A stretch of DNA of 64,000 nucleotides from positions 2,294,001 through 2,358,000 of the forward strand of contig CAVTVA010000003.1 in NCBI GenBank assembly GCA_963738185.1, given 5' to 3'. The first letter of the stretch is position 1. Every line of letters begins with the position of its first letter. The notes beneath the pieces are model-generated. The model did no database searches. It was not told the DNA's origin and worked only from the letters and a program-made list of their open reading frames with translations. This document shows, in pieces, positions 1 to 8,764 of this stretch. A program made the position numbers and the translations under genes. This stretch comes from AP-15 sp963738185 (lineage in GTDB: Bacteria > Pseudomonadota > Alphaproteobacteria > ATCC43930 > CGMCC-115725).

Positions 1-1
1 C

Positions 2-667
2 AAGGCGCTGGCCGCCCGGCTGCTCGAGGTGAGCGCCGCGGAAGTCAGCTTTTCGGGGGGCCGGTTTTCGGCGCCGCCGCACAACCGCAGCTTCGATTTT
101 ATCGAATTGGCGAGAGAGGGCGCGCGGCTCGGCGGCGATAGCGAGATCGCGGTCATCACCAACAACGAGATGCACGACCCGGTGTTTCCGAATGGCTGCG
201 CCGTCTGCGAGGTCGAGGTCGATCCCGAGACCGGGGCGGTCGAGATCACCCGCTATTCCGTCGTCGATGATGTCGGGCGGTGCATCAACCCCATGATCGT
301 GCACGGCCAAACTCATGGCGGCGCGGCGCAGGGAGTGGGCCAGGCGATGTGGGAGGAGTGTGCTGTCGATCCGGCCTCGGGCCAGCCTTTATCCGGCTCG
401 TTCCTGGATTACGGCATGCCGCGCTCGGACAATCTGCCGTCCTTTGCAACCCGGATCGTCGAGGTGCTGTCGCCGACCAACCCGTTTGGCATCAAGGCTG
501 GCGGCGAAGGCGGCACCACCCCGGCGCCGGCGGTGGTGATCAGCGCAATCCTCGACGCGCTCGCGCCGCTCGGGGTGCGCAACCTCTCCATGCCCGCCAC
601 CCCGCTCAATGTATGGGGCGCAATCCGCGCGTCTCGCACACAACGCCCGCCGGGCTCGCCGCGATGA
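2..667 (+). CDS. Xanthine/CO dehydrogenase-family molybdopterin-binding subunit, C-terminal part (5' truncated)
   Basis: The reading frame is open from the window edge and stops at 665-667, so only about 221 C-terminal residues are present. They match the C-terminal Moco-binding part of CoxL/XdhB-type hydroxylases. Visible are EVDPETGAVEITRYSVVDD, the glycine-rich HGQTHGGAAQGVGQAMWE segment, and GIKAGGEGGTTPAPAV, which carries the glutamate that acts as general base in this family. Such enzymes hydroxylate aldehydes, purines, aromatic heterocycles or CO, with partner FAD and [2Fe-2S] subunits. Those partners are not in the window. The diagnostic active-site loop lies upstream, so the substrate cannot be assigned. 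A GTG at 29 is only an internal codon. Confidence 0.88.
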   Translation, partial: KALAARLLEVSAAEVSFSGGRFSAPPHNRSFDFIELAREGARLGGDSEIAVITNNEMHDPVFPNGCAVCEVEVDPETGAVEITRYSVVDDVGRCINPMIVHGQTHGGAAQGVGQAMWEECAVDPASGQPLSGSFLDYGMPRSDNLPSFATRIVEVLSPTNPFGIKAGGEGGTTPAPAVVISAILDALAPLGVRNLSMPATPLNVWGAIRASRTQRPPGSPR

Positions 668-700
668 CGCTCGGCGCCGCGGTCAAGCGCTGGGCGAAGA

Positions 701-1249
701 CTATCCGTTACGACCGGTTTGCATCCGCTTCTGCTGATGCTGCTCGGCGTTCGCGCGGAACACCTGGTCGGCGACGCGCTTCTGCTGCTCGGGCATGGCG
801 TTATACAGGTTCTCAAAGGCCGGGACGAGCTTTTGCAGATGCTGGGCGTGCGCGTCGGCAATCTGCTCGTAGGATTGCATATTCTGCACCGCGTTCATCG
901 ACGGATACTGCTGGGCGCGCTGCATAAAGGCCTGGTCCATGTCGCGGGCGTTCTGGCGCATGACCTGAGCAAACTGCTCCCATTGCGGCTGCTCGGCCGC
1001 GGTGATGCGCAGCTGGGCGCGCAACTGCTTGATATGCGCTTCGACCCGCTGCTCGATGCTGGCGCTGGGCGCGGTTTGGGTAGCCGAGGGCGCGGTGGTC
1101 TCTGCTGACGGTGCGGTCGTCGTCGCCGAGGGAGCGGTAGTCGGCTCTGACGTTCTCGGAGCGGCGGATTGGGCGAAGGCGGCCGCGGGCAATGCCAGCA
1201 ATGCTGCCACCGCCGCCGAGGCAAGAAAGCGCGACCCGATCATTTTCAT
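701..1249 (-). CDS. Spy/CpxP-like (LTXXQ-type) periplasmic protein
   Basis: The protein has 182 residues. A Sec signal peptide (about residues 1-27, ending AFAQ) is followed by a low-complexity Ser/Thr/Ala/Pro linker (about 28-60) and then a charged, Gln-rich helical region. That region contains LRITAAEQPQWEQF, the LTxxQ-type signature of Spy/CpxP ATP-independent periplasmic chaperones or stress sensors. The ATG at 1249 is preceded by AAAGAGGAAACAGTCG, a good Shine-Dalgarno. The frame is open further upstream, but that extension is Arg-rich shadow sequence. The gene converges on the molybdenum hydroxylase gene. No Cpx-type two-component genes are adjacent, so its regulation is unknown. Confidence 0.75.
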   Translation of the reverse strand: MKMIGSRFLASAAVAALLALPAAAFAQSAAPRTSEPTTAPSATTTAPSAETTAPSATQTAPSASIEQRVEAHIKQLRAQLRITAAEQPQWEQFAQVMRQNARDMDQAFMQRAQQYPSMNAVQNMQSYEQIADAHAQHLQKLVPAFENLYNAMPEQQKRVADQVFRANAEQHQQKRMQTGRNG

Positions 1250-1346
1250 CGACTGTTTCCTCTTTTGAGTTGTCAGCCGGCCAGACGACATTGCGCCCGA
1301 CCGGAAGGGGACGATTGGACGGTCGGCCGAGACGCCTGTGCGCCGC

Positions 1347-1640
1347 TCAGTAGCCGTACCCGTAATAAACCGGCGGCGGCGGCGCGTAGCCGTAGGATGG
1401 GTACCCGTAATAGACCGGCGGCGGCGGCGCGTAATAGCGGTTGTACCCGTTCGAGGCGATCGCGGCGCCGACCCCGAGGCCGATGATCCCGCCGGCGATC
1501 GCCGCGCCGACCGCGGCTCCGTTACCGCCGCCGCCGTGATGGTAATAACGCCCGCCCCCGTGCCAATGCTGCGCATAAGCAGCGGGTGCTAGCGCCAGGG
1601 CGGCTGATAACGCGGCGGCGGCGAAGACACGTGCACGCAT
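1347..1640 (-). CDS. Small secreted glycine-zipper protein with Tyr/Pro repeats
   Basis: The product is 97 residues from the ATG at 1640; a TTG at 1652 would add four. A signal peptide (about 1-24, ending AAYAQ) precedes a His/Gly patch, a hydrophobic glycine-zipper-like stretch (about 43-63, with GAAIAGGIIGLGVGAAIA), and two copies of a YAPPPPVYYGY motif at the C-terminus. Proteins of this build are common in alphaproteobacteria and are usually annotated as hypothetical or glycine-zipper proteins. An envelope location is inferred from the signal peptide. No function is proposed. It lies just upstream of, and co-directional with, the Spy-like gene, about 97 bp away. Confidence 0.6.
   Translation of the reverse strand: MRARVFAAAALSAALALAPAAYAQHWHGGGRYYHHGGGGNGAAVGAAIAGGIIGLGVGAAIASNGYNRYYAPPPPVYYGYPSYGYAPPPPVYYGYGY
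1356..1433. repeat. 33-bp direct repeat encoding the Tyr/Pro motif
   Basis: Two 33-bp copies (1356-1388 and 1401-1433) differ by one base and are separated by 12 bp. They encode the duplicated PPPPVYYGY units of the small secreted protein. Confidence 0.85.
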
Positions 1641-1753
1641 AAGGGTGCCCAACTCGCTGTTGCTGTCTGGGGGCTAACCCCAAGCGCCCGCCGGAAGTTC
1701 CCGAGCAGCGCCCGACGCCCGGACGCCGCGCCGTCAGCCCCGGCCGAGAAGCC

Positions 1754-2128
1754 TCAGACTGGCGGGATCAGCGCCGCCGCGACCCGGCGGTCCTCGGCCA
1801 GCAGCAAATTATAGGTGCGGCAGGCGGCGCCGGTGTCCATCGGCTCGAGCCCAATCCCAGCCTGGCGCAGTGCTTCGCGCAGCCCGGCTGCAACGCCCAC
1901 GATTGTCTTGCCGAGACCGAGCAGCAGGATTTGCACGCCGCCATGCTCGACGACCGGCGAGAGGCTGTCCCAGCCGACCGCAGCGGCGTCGGTGGCTACC
2001 CAGCGCAGGGTCTGGTCGGGAAACACCAGCACCGGGCAGCGCCAGATCACTCCGCTGATGCGAAACCCGCTCGGCCCATAGCGTTCGACGACCTGTTGGC
2101 CGGGCGTGATTTGCGGGGTCGGATCCAC
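1754..2128 (-). CDS. Mth938-like (DUF498) domain protein
   Basis: The protein has 124 residues and starts at a GTG. It is one compact domain resembling the Mth938/DUF498 family, which includes the mitochondrial complex I assembly factor NDUFAF3. Typical features are the N-terminal ERYGPSGFRISG, a central VVEHGGVQILLLGLGK strand-loop, and the C-terminal MDTGAACRTYNLLLAEDRRVAAAL. The biochemical role in bacteria is not established. It begins 28 bp downstream of the secF stop on the same strand. That placement, at the end of a yajC-secD-secF operon, is common in alphaproteobacteria and strengthens the assignment. Confidence 0.82.
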   Translation of the reverse strand: MDPTPQITPGQQVVERYGPSGFRISGVIWRCPVLVFPDQTLRWVATDAAAVGWDSLSPVVEHGGVQILLLGLGKTIVGVAAGLREALRQAGIGLEPMDTGAACRTYNLLLAEDRRVAAALIPPV

Positions 2129-2156
2129 CGCCGCCGGTCCCGATCCTGGTCCAGGT

Positions 2157-3116
2157 TCAGCCGCGTCGGGGCGCCCGGGAGGCCGGAGCCTTGGCCGCTT
2201 CGCCGCCGCGTGCGATTGCCGCGCGGTTCGGCCGCACGTAGTAGAGGATCGGCGCGGCGATAAACAGCGACGAGTAGGTGCCGATCACGACGCCCCACAG
2301 CATCGCGATGCTGAACCCGCGCAGCACCTGACCGCCGAGAAATAGTAGCGACAGCACCGCCAGCGCCACGGTGCTGACGGTCAGGATCGTGCGCGACAGG
2401 GTTTCGTTCAAAGCCAGGTTGATCAGATCGCGAAACGGCATCGTGCGGTACTTGCGCATCAACTCGCGGATGCGGTCGTAGATCACCACGGTGTCATTCA
2501 CCGAATAGCCGGCGACGGTCAGGATCGCCGCCAGGGTCGTCAGGTTGAATTCGAGGTGAAACAGTGCGAACAATCCGACCGTGGTGATGACGTCGTGCAT
2601 GGTCGAGATCATCCCGCCGATGCCGAACTGCCATTCGAAGCGGAAGGCGATGTAGATGCCGATCGCCACCAGCGCGAGGATGGTCGCGATCACCCCGGCG
2701 CGGATCAGCTCGCCGCCGACGGTCGGGCCGACCACCTCGATCCCGCGATAGTTGACCCCCGGCCCCAGAGCCTTGCGCGCCAACTCGACCGCCCGCTCCT
2801 GTGCGGCGTCGCCGCCCGGCTGGCGCGGCAAGCGGATCAAGACGTCGGTCGGCGGGCCAAAGCCTTGCAGCGACACGTCGCCGATGTGGAGCGCATCGAG
2901 CCTCGCCCGCATCTCGCCGAGATTGGCGGGGCCGGTGGTGGACCGGACCTGCATCTGCGTTCCGCCGACAAAATCGATCCCGTAATTCAGCCCTACGGTC
3001 GAAAACAGGACGATCGAGGCCAGCAGCAAGAACCCGGAAAAGGCAAAGCCGAGCGGATGCCACCTCATAAAATCGATCTTCGGCGTGTGCCGGATGACGA
3101 TCAGCGGTCTGAACAA
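2157..3116 (-). CDS. secF: Protein translocase subunit SecF
   Basis: The 319-residue inner-membrane protein pairs with SecD and YajC to drive late steps of Sec export using the proton-motive force. It has one N-terminal membrane segment (about 20-40), the SecF signature GIDFVGGTQM (about 47-56), a short periplasmic domain, and five C-terminal membrane segments that include SVNDTVVIYDRIRE. The start is a TTG with AAGG about eight bases upstream. An internal ATG (MRWHPLG) is less likely because it would trim the cytoplasmic N-terminus. It lies directly downstream of secD in a co-directional yajC-secD-secF-Mth938 block. Confidence 0.95.
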   Translation of the reverse strand: MFRPLIVIRHTPKIDFMRWHPLGFAFSGFLLLASIVLFSTVGLNYGIDFVGGTQMQVRSTTGPANLGEMRARLDALHIGDVSLQGFGPPTDVLIRLPRQPGGDAAQERAVELARKALGPGVNYRGIEVVGPTVGGELIRAGVIATILALVAIGIYIAFRFEWQFGIGGMISTMHDVITTVGLFALFHLEFNLTTLAAILTVAGYSVNDTVVIYDRIRELMRKYRTMPFRDLINLALNETLSRTILTVSTVALAVLSLLFLGGQVLRGFSIAMLWGVVIGTYSSLFIAAPILYYVRPNRAAIARGGEAAKAPASRAPRRG

Positions 3117-3197
3117 GGTTGAGCGCCTTACAAAAAGTCTCGGTTGGCGACGGCACAGCCCCGTTGGCTCACCCGTTCACTGGATTGTACTCCCGGC

Positions 3198-4773
3198 TCA
3201 GATCGGGATCACCTTGGGCTTCCACCGTCGCACCCAGGTTACGATCACCAACCGGGTGACCAGGATCGCGGAAAACAGCGACGTCAGCACCCCGATGCTG
3301 AGGGTGACGGCAAAGCCCTTCACCGGGCCCGAGCCCGAGCCAGAACATCAGCGCGCCGGCGACCAAGGTCGTCACGTGGCTGTCGACGATCGTGCCAAAG
3401 GCGCGCTTGAACCCGGCGTCGAGCGACGAAAGGATGGTCCGGCCGGCCCGCACCTCCTCGCGGATGCGCTCGTAGATCAGGACGTTGGCGTCAACCGCCA
3501 TGCCCATCGTCAGAGCGATGCCGGCGATGCCTGGCAGGGTCAGGGTGGCGCCGAGCAGCGACAGGCTGCCCAGCATCAGGCACAGATTGAAAAACAGCGC
3601 GATATCGGCAAATAGGCCGAACAATCCGTAGAACAGCACCATAAAGACGACGACCAATGCCACCCCGACGATACACGCGGTCGCCCCGGCATGGATCGAA
3701 TCGGCGCCGAGCCCCGGCCCGACGGTGCGCTCCTGGAGGATCGTGATCGGCGCCGGTAGCGCCCCCGCGCGCAGCAGCAGCGCGAGGTCGCTCGCCGACT
3801 GCACCGTGAAGCTGCCGGAAATGATGCCGCTGCCGCCGAGGATCGGCTCCTTGATGACCGGCGCACTGATCACTTTGTTGTCGAGGACGATCGCAAACGG
3901 CTTGCCGACATTGTCGCGGGTGGCGTCGCCGAACCGCTTGGCGCCCTCGGCGTCAAAGCGGAAGCTGACCACCGGCTCGTTGCCCTCAAAGGAGGGCTGA
4001 GCGTCCACCAGCATGCCGCCGCCGACCATCACCCGCCGCTGCACGACATAGGCGTCGGGGCCGAGGCGCTGCGAGCCGCTCGCCGCGGGCAGGATCTGAT
4101 CGCCGATCGGCAGATGGCCGCTGCGCGCGTCTTCGAGCGAGACGCCGGTGTCGACCAGCTGAAAGGTCAGCTTGGCGGTGCGGCCCAACAGCGACTTGAC
4201 ATGCTCGGGATCGGAGATGCCGGGCAGCTCGACCAGAATCCGGTCCTGCCCCTCCTGCTCGATGGTCGGCTCCTTGATCCCGGTCTCGTCGATGCGGCGG
4301 CGGATGATCTCGATCGACTGGTTGACGGCGAGGCTACGCCGGGTCTCGGTCGCCGCCGCGCTGAACCGCACCGTCCCGGCCCCGCTGGGCAGGATCGCGG
4401 CGGTCAGGTCCGGGTCGATCTTGGCGAGCGCCTGTTGCGCATCGTCGATCCGCCCGGGATCGCGGATGTTGAACACGATCGCATCGCCTTTGACCGCGAG
4501 CCCGGTATAGCCGATGTTGGCGCCGAGCAATGCATTGCGGACATTGTCGATAATCGAGTTCAGGCGCTCGCGCTCGGCCGCCGCGACATCGACCTCGAGC
4601 AGCAGGTAGGAGCCGCCGCGCAGGTCGAGGCCGAGCGACACCTGCTTGTGCGGCACAAAATCGGGCAGCCGGTCCAACGCCGCCGGGCTGAACAGGTTTG
4701 GCACCGCGAGCAGGACGCCCAGCGCGCAGATCGCGCAGATCAGCAGAACCTTCCAGTTGGCGAAATACAGCAT
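3198..4773 (-). CDS. secD: Protein translocase subunit SecD, with one apparent frameshift
   Basis: SecD partners SecF in the Sec holotranslocon. The ATG at 4773 begins MLYFANWK. The signature VSLGLDLRGGSYLLLEVD, the P1 domain and membrane segments with MAVDANVLIYERIREE follow. Near 3328-3336 the frame breaks. As written, the frame ends at 3169 with an unrelated Arg/His/Pro-rich tail. In the +1 frame the family ending returns as GPVKGFAVTLSIGVLTSLF and stops at 3198. Dropping one G from a GGG run (3334-3336) gives 524 residues of normal length and ending. A sequence or assembly error is most likely because SecDF is important for growth. An N-terminal membrane segment and the downstream secF are intact. 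Confidence 0.9.
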
Positions 4774-4851
4774 GCCGTCAATTCCGCCGCGTCAGGCGTC
4801 GCGGCCGCCTGCGGCCCGACGCCAGCGCGCGCCGCCCAGAGCACCCGAAAT

Positions 4852-5241
4852 TCAGTGCCGCCACCGTCCCGACACCCACACCCAGCGATAGCCGTTCCAG
4901 CGCCAGTGCCCGGCTGTCCAATGCCAGTGGTAGTGTCCCCGCGGATGCGGCGGCCGCACCTCGTGGCGCGGCGGCGGCATCGCCGGCCGGTGATGCGGCG
5001 CCCGATGCGCCGGCGGGGCGCTCGGAGGAGGCGCCGCAGCCGAGGGCGGCGGCCCCGGCGGTGCCGCGGCGGGCGCCGGCGCCGCTTCGGATGGCGGTGC
5101 GGCTGCTGGGCCCGGCGGTGGTGCCGCCCCCGCTGGTTGCGGCGGCGGGCCCGGCGGATTCGCCGGCTGCGCCAAGGCGGCGCGCAGCGGATAGGCCAGC
5201 ACCGCCAGCGAGGCAGCCAGAATTGCTCTTCGATCGTGCAC
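4852..5241 (-). CDS. Secreted proline-rich protein with C-terminal W-x-x-G-x-W repeats
   Basis: The 129-residue protein has a signal peptide (about 1-25, ending AALAQ), a long Ala/Pro low-complexity region (about 26-90), and a C-terminal tail rich in Trp, His and Tyr that includes TAGHWRWNGYRWVWVSGRWRH. Such tails resemble the YXWGXW/BcpO-type repeats of small envelope proteins whose function is unknown. It sits between secD and yajC on the same strand. It is not a usual member of that operon, so it looks like a lineage-specific insertion. Several overlapping frames are open here because of the composition. This one is chosen for its signal peptide and Trp-rich end. Confidence 0.6.
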   Translation of the reverse strand: MHDRRAILAASLAVLAYPLRAALAQPANPPGPPPQPAGAAPPPGPAAAPPSEAAPAPAAAPPGPPPSAAAPPPSAPPAHRAPHHRPAMPPPRHEVRPPHPRGHYHWHWTAGHWRWNGYRWVWVSGRWRH

Positions 5242-5346
5242 TGTAAGCTCCGTTTGTGGCGATCCAACAGCCGACGATGCCCGCTGACGCGCGGCGCGTC
5301 CATCCGATTCTGATAAACCGCGCAGGTGTGCGCCGCCTTGCCACGG

Positions 5347-5754
5347 TCAATCCTTGGTTTCCGCCTTGGCGCGCGCCTGATCCTTCTGTCTGGCCGCTTC
5401 GCGCGCGGCCGTCGGGTCGGTCCTGGCCTCCACGCTAGAGATGGTGCCGCGTTTCACCCGCACCCTAACCCCATCGGCGATGTCGACGGTGACCTCCTCA
5501 GGGCTGTCGGCGCGCACCACCGTGCCGATGATGCCGCCGCCGGTCACCACGCGGTCGCCGCGCCGCAGCGCGTTGAGCGTCGCCCGGTGATCCTTGGCCT
5601 TGCGCTGCTGCGGGCGGATCAGCAGAAAATAAAACACTACGAAGATCAGCACCAGCGGCAGGAACTGGATCATCGCGCTCTGGTTGTCGAACAAGCCCGA
5701 CAGGCTCGGCAGGCCGGTTCCTTGGGCATAAGCAGTGGAAATCAGCATCGGCAT
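5347..5754 (-). CDS. yajC: Preprotein translocase subunit YajC
   Basis: The small inner-membrane protein (135 residues) associates with SecDF. After a short N-terminus there is one membrane helix (about 30-48, PLVLIFVVFYFLLIRPQQ). The YajC domain follows, with RRGDRVVTGGGIIGTV and VRVKRGTISSV, then a charged Ala/Arg/Lys tail of about 25 residues. It is the first gene of the secretion block read on the minus strand. A second in-frame ATG lies two codons downstream of the chosen start. It is transcribed divergently from the DUF815 ATPase gene. Confidence 0.95.
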   Translation of the reverse strand: MPMLISTAYAQGTGLPSLSGLFDNQSAMIQFLPLVLIFVVFYFLLIRPQQRKAKDHRATLNALRRGDRVVTGGGIIGTVVRADSPEEVTVDIADGVRVRVKRGTISSVEARTDPTAAREAARQKDQARAKAETKD

Positions 5755-5955
5755 CGAGCCTCGAGATCATGCGGCGCGTGGTCGCATCCGACCAGCCTGC
5801 CCATAGCGGAGCAAATTGCCGGCCGCTCGGCGCCAGGATTGGTACGCGATGCCCGATTAAAGAGCAATGGCGGGATATTGCGCGCATTTCCCCGGCCGCA
5901 CGCGCTGTGATAGCGTCCGCGCCCTTTTCGCCCGCTGGTGCCGCGATCCTCGACG

Positions 5956-6813
5956 ATGACCGATCCCGATCTGCTGCCGCTGCTGCGACGCATCGCCGAA
6001 TCTCTCGAACGGCTGGCTCCGCCCCCGGCGGCTCCGGTCGATCTCGATGTCGCCGACGCCTTCGTCTGGCATGCCGAGCGCTGTTGGCTCGAACCGGTGG
6101 CCGAGGTTAACCGGGTCGAGATCGGCCTGTTGCGCGGGATCGACCGGGTGCGCGACATCCTGCTCGACAACACCAGGCGGTTCGCCGCCGGGCTGCCGGC
6201 CAACAATGTCTTGCTGTGGGGCGCGCGCGGCACCGGCAAGAGCTCGCTGATCAAGGCCGCGCACGCCGCGGTCAATGCCGAACAGCCGCACGTGCTCGCC
6301 CTCGTCGAAATCCATCGCGAGGACATTCCGAGCCTGCCGCGATTGCTGTCCTTGGTGCGGCCGTGCGCGCGGCGGTGCCTGTTGTTCTGCGACGATCTTT
6401 CCTTCGACCGGCACGACACCAGCTTCAAATCCTTGAAGGCGGTGCTCGAGGGCGGGATCGAGGGCCGACCGGCGAACGTCGTGCTCTACGCCACCTCGAA
6501 CCGCCGCCATCTGATGCCGCGCGACATGATCGACAACGAGCGTTCGACGGCGGTCAACCCGGCCGAGGCGGTCGAGGAGCAGGTGTCGCTGTCCGACCGG
6601 TTCGGCTTGTGGCTCGGCTTTCACAATGTCGATCAGGCGACCTACCTTGCGATCGTGCGCGGCTATGCCGAGCGCTATGGGCTCGCTCTTCCGAGCGAGC
6701 AGCTCAATGCCGAGGCCGGCGAATGGGCAATCACCCGCGGCGCGCGCTCGGGCCGGGTCGCCTGGCAATTCATCCAGGACCTCGCCGGCCGCCTCGGCAA
6801 GCCGCTGGCCTGA
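5956..6813 (+). CDS. DUF815-family AAA+ ATPase
   Basis: The 285-residue soluble protein has a Walker A motif WGARGTGKSS (about residues 88-97), a Walker B-like LLFCDDLSF (about 145), and a sensor-like LYATSNRRHLMPRDM. This matches the DUF815 family of AAA+ proteins, whose substrate is unknown. The ATG at 5956 (MTDPDLLP) is preferred to the upstream GTG at 5938, which adds an unconserved MPRSST. It lies between yajC and the NlpD-like gene but on the opposite strand. This neighbourhood is familiar in Rhodospirillales-like genomes. Its stop codon lies in a hairpin shared with the convergent nlpD-like gene. Confidence 0.85.
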   Translation: MTDPDLLPLLRRIAESLERLAPPPAAPVDLDVADAFVWHAERCWLEPVAEVNRVEIGLLRGIDRVRDILLDNTRRFAAGLPANNVLLWGARGTGKSSLIKAAHAAVNAEQPHVLALVEIHREDIPSLPRLLSLVRPCARRCLLFCDDLSFDRHDTSFKSLKAVLEGGIEGRPANVVLYATSNRRHLMPRDMIDNERSTAVNPAEAVEEQVSLSDRFGLWLGFHNVDQATYLAIVRGYAERYGLALPSEQLNAEAGEWAITRGARSGRVAWQFIQDLAGRLGKPLA

Positions 6814-6833
6814 GAGGTCGGAAAGACCGCTCA
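6811..6833. terminator. Short hairpin between two convergent stop codons
   Basis: The 23-base imperfect hairpin (TGAGAGGTC, loop GGAAA, GACCGCTCA) contains both the TGA of the ATPase gene and the TGA of the convergent NlpD-like gene. There is no U-tract, so bidirectional termination is an inference. Confidence 0.35.
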
Positions 6834-7991
6834 GCCGTTCTGCGCCGCCTTGGTCGCGGCACTCGGCTGCGGCGCGAGGTAATCACGCGGATTGACCGGC
6901 TGCTTGCCGCGGCGCAGCTCGAAATGCAGCTGCGGCGCGCTGACATTGCCGGTCGAGCCGACCCTGGCGATGACTTGGCCGCGCGCTACCTTCTGCCCGG
7001 TCTTAACCAGGATCAGGTCGCAATGGGCGTAAGCCGAGATCCAGCCGTTCGGGTGCTTGATCAGGATCAGGTTGCCATACCCGCGCAACTCGTTGCCGGC
7101 ATAGGCGACGACGCCGGCGTCGGTCGCCTGCACCGGCGCGCCGCGCGGCGCGGCGATGTTGATCCCGTCATTGTGGGTGCCGTCCGGGCCGGTCCCGTAA
7201 TTCTCCAGGACATGACCGCGCACCGGCCACAAAAAGCTGCCGCCGCGATGGGTAGCGGGCGGTGGCTCGGCCGCGGTCGCAGCCCGCGGAGGGGCTGCCG
7301 GGTGCGCCGCGGGGGGTTCCGCCGGCGCCGTGCGCGGCGCTTCGGGGTGCGTCGGCAGAGTGGGTCCGACCGGTGGCGTCAGGCTTGCGACCACCGAGGA
7401 ATTCGGCGGGTGATCGAGCGGAACCGGGCGGCCGACGGGCTGAGTGGGCGCTGGGCGGCTTGCAAGTTGCGGCGGCGGCGGAGCCGCGGGCTGGGGCGCC
7501 GAAAACGCGGGCCGATCGGGCGGGACGGCCCGATCCTGCTCGATTTCGGGCGGCGTCGCGCGGCTCGCCACCTGGGGTTGCGGCGGTGGCAATGGCGTCG
7601 TCCCGACCGGCGGTTCTGGAAACGGCGGCGCCGGTAGCGCGGTTGCCGTCGCCACCTGCGGCCCGGCAGCGGCACCGGGACCCATGCCGCCCGGGATGAT
7701 CAGGGTGGCGCCCGCGAGGATACGGTAGGGCGGCGCCAGATGGTTCGCCTCGGCGATCGCCTGCATCGGCACGTGATAGCGGTGGGCAATCCCAGACAAG
7801 GTCTGGCCGCGCGCGACAACGACCTCCGAGGGAGGCTGGCCCGAAGCGGCCTCGCCGCCTGTGACCACCGGGGCCGGGCCGCCAAAACGCGGGCCGCACC
7901 CGGCCAGCAGCGACCCAGCCAACAGCAACGTCGAGAGAAGAACCGTAGACGCGAGCCCCCTACCGCGCCGTGCGACACTGCCGTTTTCCAT
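6831..7991 (-). CDS. NlpD/EnvC-like lipoprotein: LysM plus degenerate M23 (LytM) domain
   Basis: The 386-residue protein has a lipoprotein signal (LLAGSLLAGC, Cys32), a LysM domain (about 56-100, RGQTLSGIAHRYHVPM), a long Pro/Ala-rich linker, and a C-terminal M23 domain (about 265-375) with NELRGYGNLILIKHPNGW and LHFELRRGKQPVNPRDYL. Like E. coli NlpD, the metal site is degenerate. The usual H-x3-D is replaced around HNDGIN, and the H-x-H reads Q-L-H. It is therefore more likely an activator of cell-wall amidases in cell division than a peptidase. It follows serS and pcm on the same strand, a neighbourhood in which nlpD-like genes are expected. Confidence 0.87.
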   Translation of the reverse strand: MENGSVARRGRGLASTVLLSTLLLAGSLLAGCGPRFGGPAPVVTGGEAASGQPPSEVVVARGQTLSGIAHRYHVPMQAIAEANHLAPPYRILAGATLIIPGGMGPGAAAGPQVATATALPAPPFPEPPVGTTPLPPPQPQVASRATPPEIEQDRAVPPDRPAFSAPQPAAPPPPQLASRPAPTQPVGRPVPLDHPPNSSVVASLTPPVGPTLPTHPEAPRTAPAEPPAAHPAAPPRAATAAEPPPATHRGGSFLWPVRGHVLENYGTGPDGTHNDGINIAAPRGAPVQATDAGVVAYAGNELRGYGNLILIKHPNGWISAYAHCDLILVKTGQKVARGQVIARVGSTGNVSAPQLHFELRRGKQPVNPRDYLAPQPSAATKAAQNG

Positions 7992-8074
7992 CGTTCCCCC
8001 GGGCGCACCCGCCGTGCCAACCCATCGCCGCCCGCGGCACTTGAGCCGCGGTGGCGCTCGCTGCCGGAGTGGTA

Positions 8075-8764
8075 CTAAGACCGGCCCATGTCAACCTTTG
8101 TGCCGGGCAAGCGCGGCAGCCCTTCGACCAGCGGAACAAAGCGCACCAGCCCCAGATCTTCGGTCGCGAATCCGTCGTCGTTGCGGCGCACCCGCACCAA
8201 CTGCTGCTCGCGCCGATCATTACCGACCGGCGCCACCAGCACCCCGCCGGGCGCCAGCCCGTCGACCAATGCCGCCGGCAGCTCGGGCGCCGCCGCGGTG
8301 ACGATGACCCGGTCGTAGGGCAGCTGCTCGGGCCAGCCCTTGGCCCCGTCGCCCAAGCGATAGACGATGTTGCGCAGACCCAGCGCCTCGAGGCGGCGCT
8401 CGGCCGCCGCCAGCAATTCGCGATGGCGTTCGATCGTAAACACGCGCCGGCACAGCCGCGCCAGGATCGCCGCCTGATAGCCCGAGCCGGTGCCGATCTC
8501 GATCACCTTGTGCCGGTCGCCGGCCATCAGCGCTTCGGTCATCAACGCCACCACATAGGGCTGGCTGATCGTCTGCCCGTCATCGATCGGCAGTGCCACA
8601 TTCTCATAAGCCTGGTCGGCAAAGGATGGCGGCACAAACCGCTCGCGCGGCGTCTTCTCGATGGCCCCCAGCACCCGCGGATCGGCGATGCCGGCACGGC
8701 GCAGCTCCATTAAGAGCCGCAGCCGGCGCTGCGCCTGCCCCGGATCGGGGGCGGGCTCAGCCAT
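8075..8764 (-). CDS. pcm: Protein-L-isoaspartate O-methyltransferase
   Basis: The 229-residue cytosolic SAM-dependent enzyme methylates L-isoaspartyl residues in damaged proteins and so initiates their repair. It contains the family substrate loop DDGQTISQPYVVALM (about 61-75) and the SAM-binding EIGTGSGYQAAILA (about 89-102). The length matches the family. Its ATG overlaps the serS stop by eight bases (ATGGCTGA), so translation is probably coupled to serS. The nlpD-like lipoprotein gene follows about 80 bp downstream. The surE gene that often lies between serS and pcm in proteobacteria is absent here. Confidence 0.94.
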   Translation of the reverse strand: MAEPAPDPGQAQRRLRLLMELRRAGIADPRVLGAIEKTPRERFVPPSFADQAYENVALPIDDGQTISQPYVVALMTEALMAGDRHKVIEIGTGSGYQAAILARLCRRVFTIERHRELLAAAERRLEALGLRNIVYRLGDGAKGWPEQLPYDRVIVTAAAPELPAALVDGLAPGGVLVAPVGNDRREQQLVRVRRNDDGFATEDLGLVRFVPLVEGLPRLPGTKVDMGRS

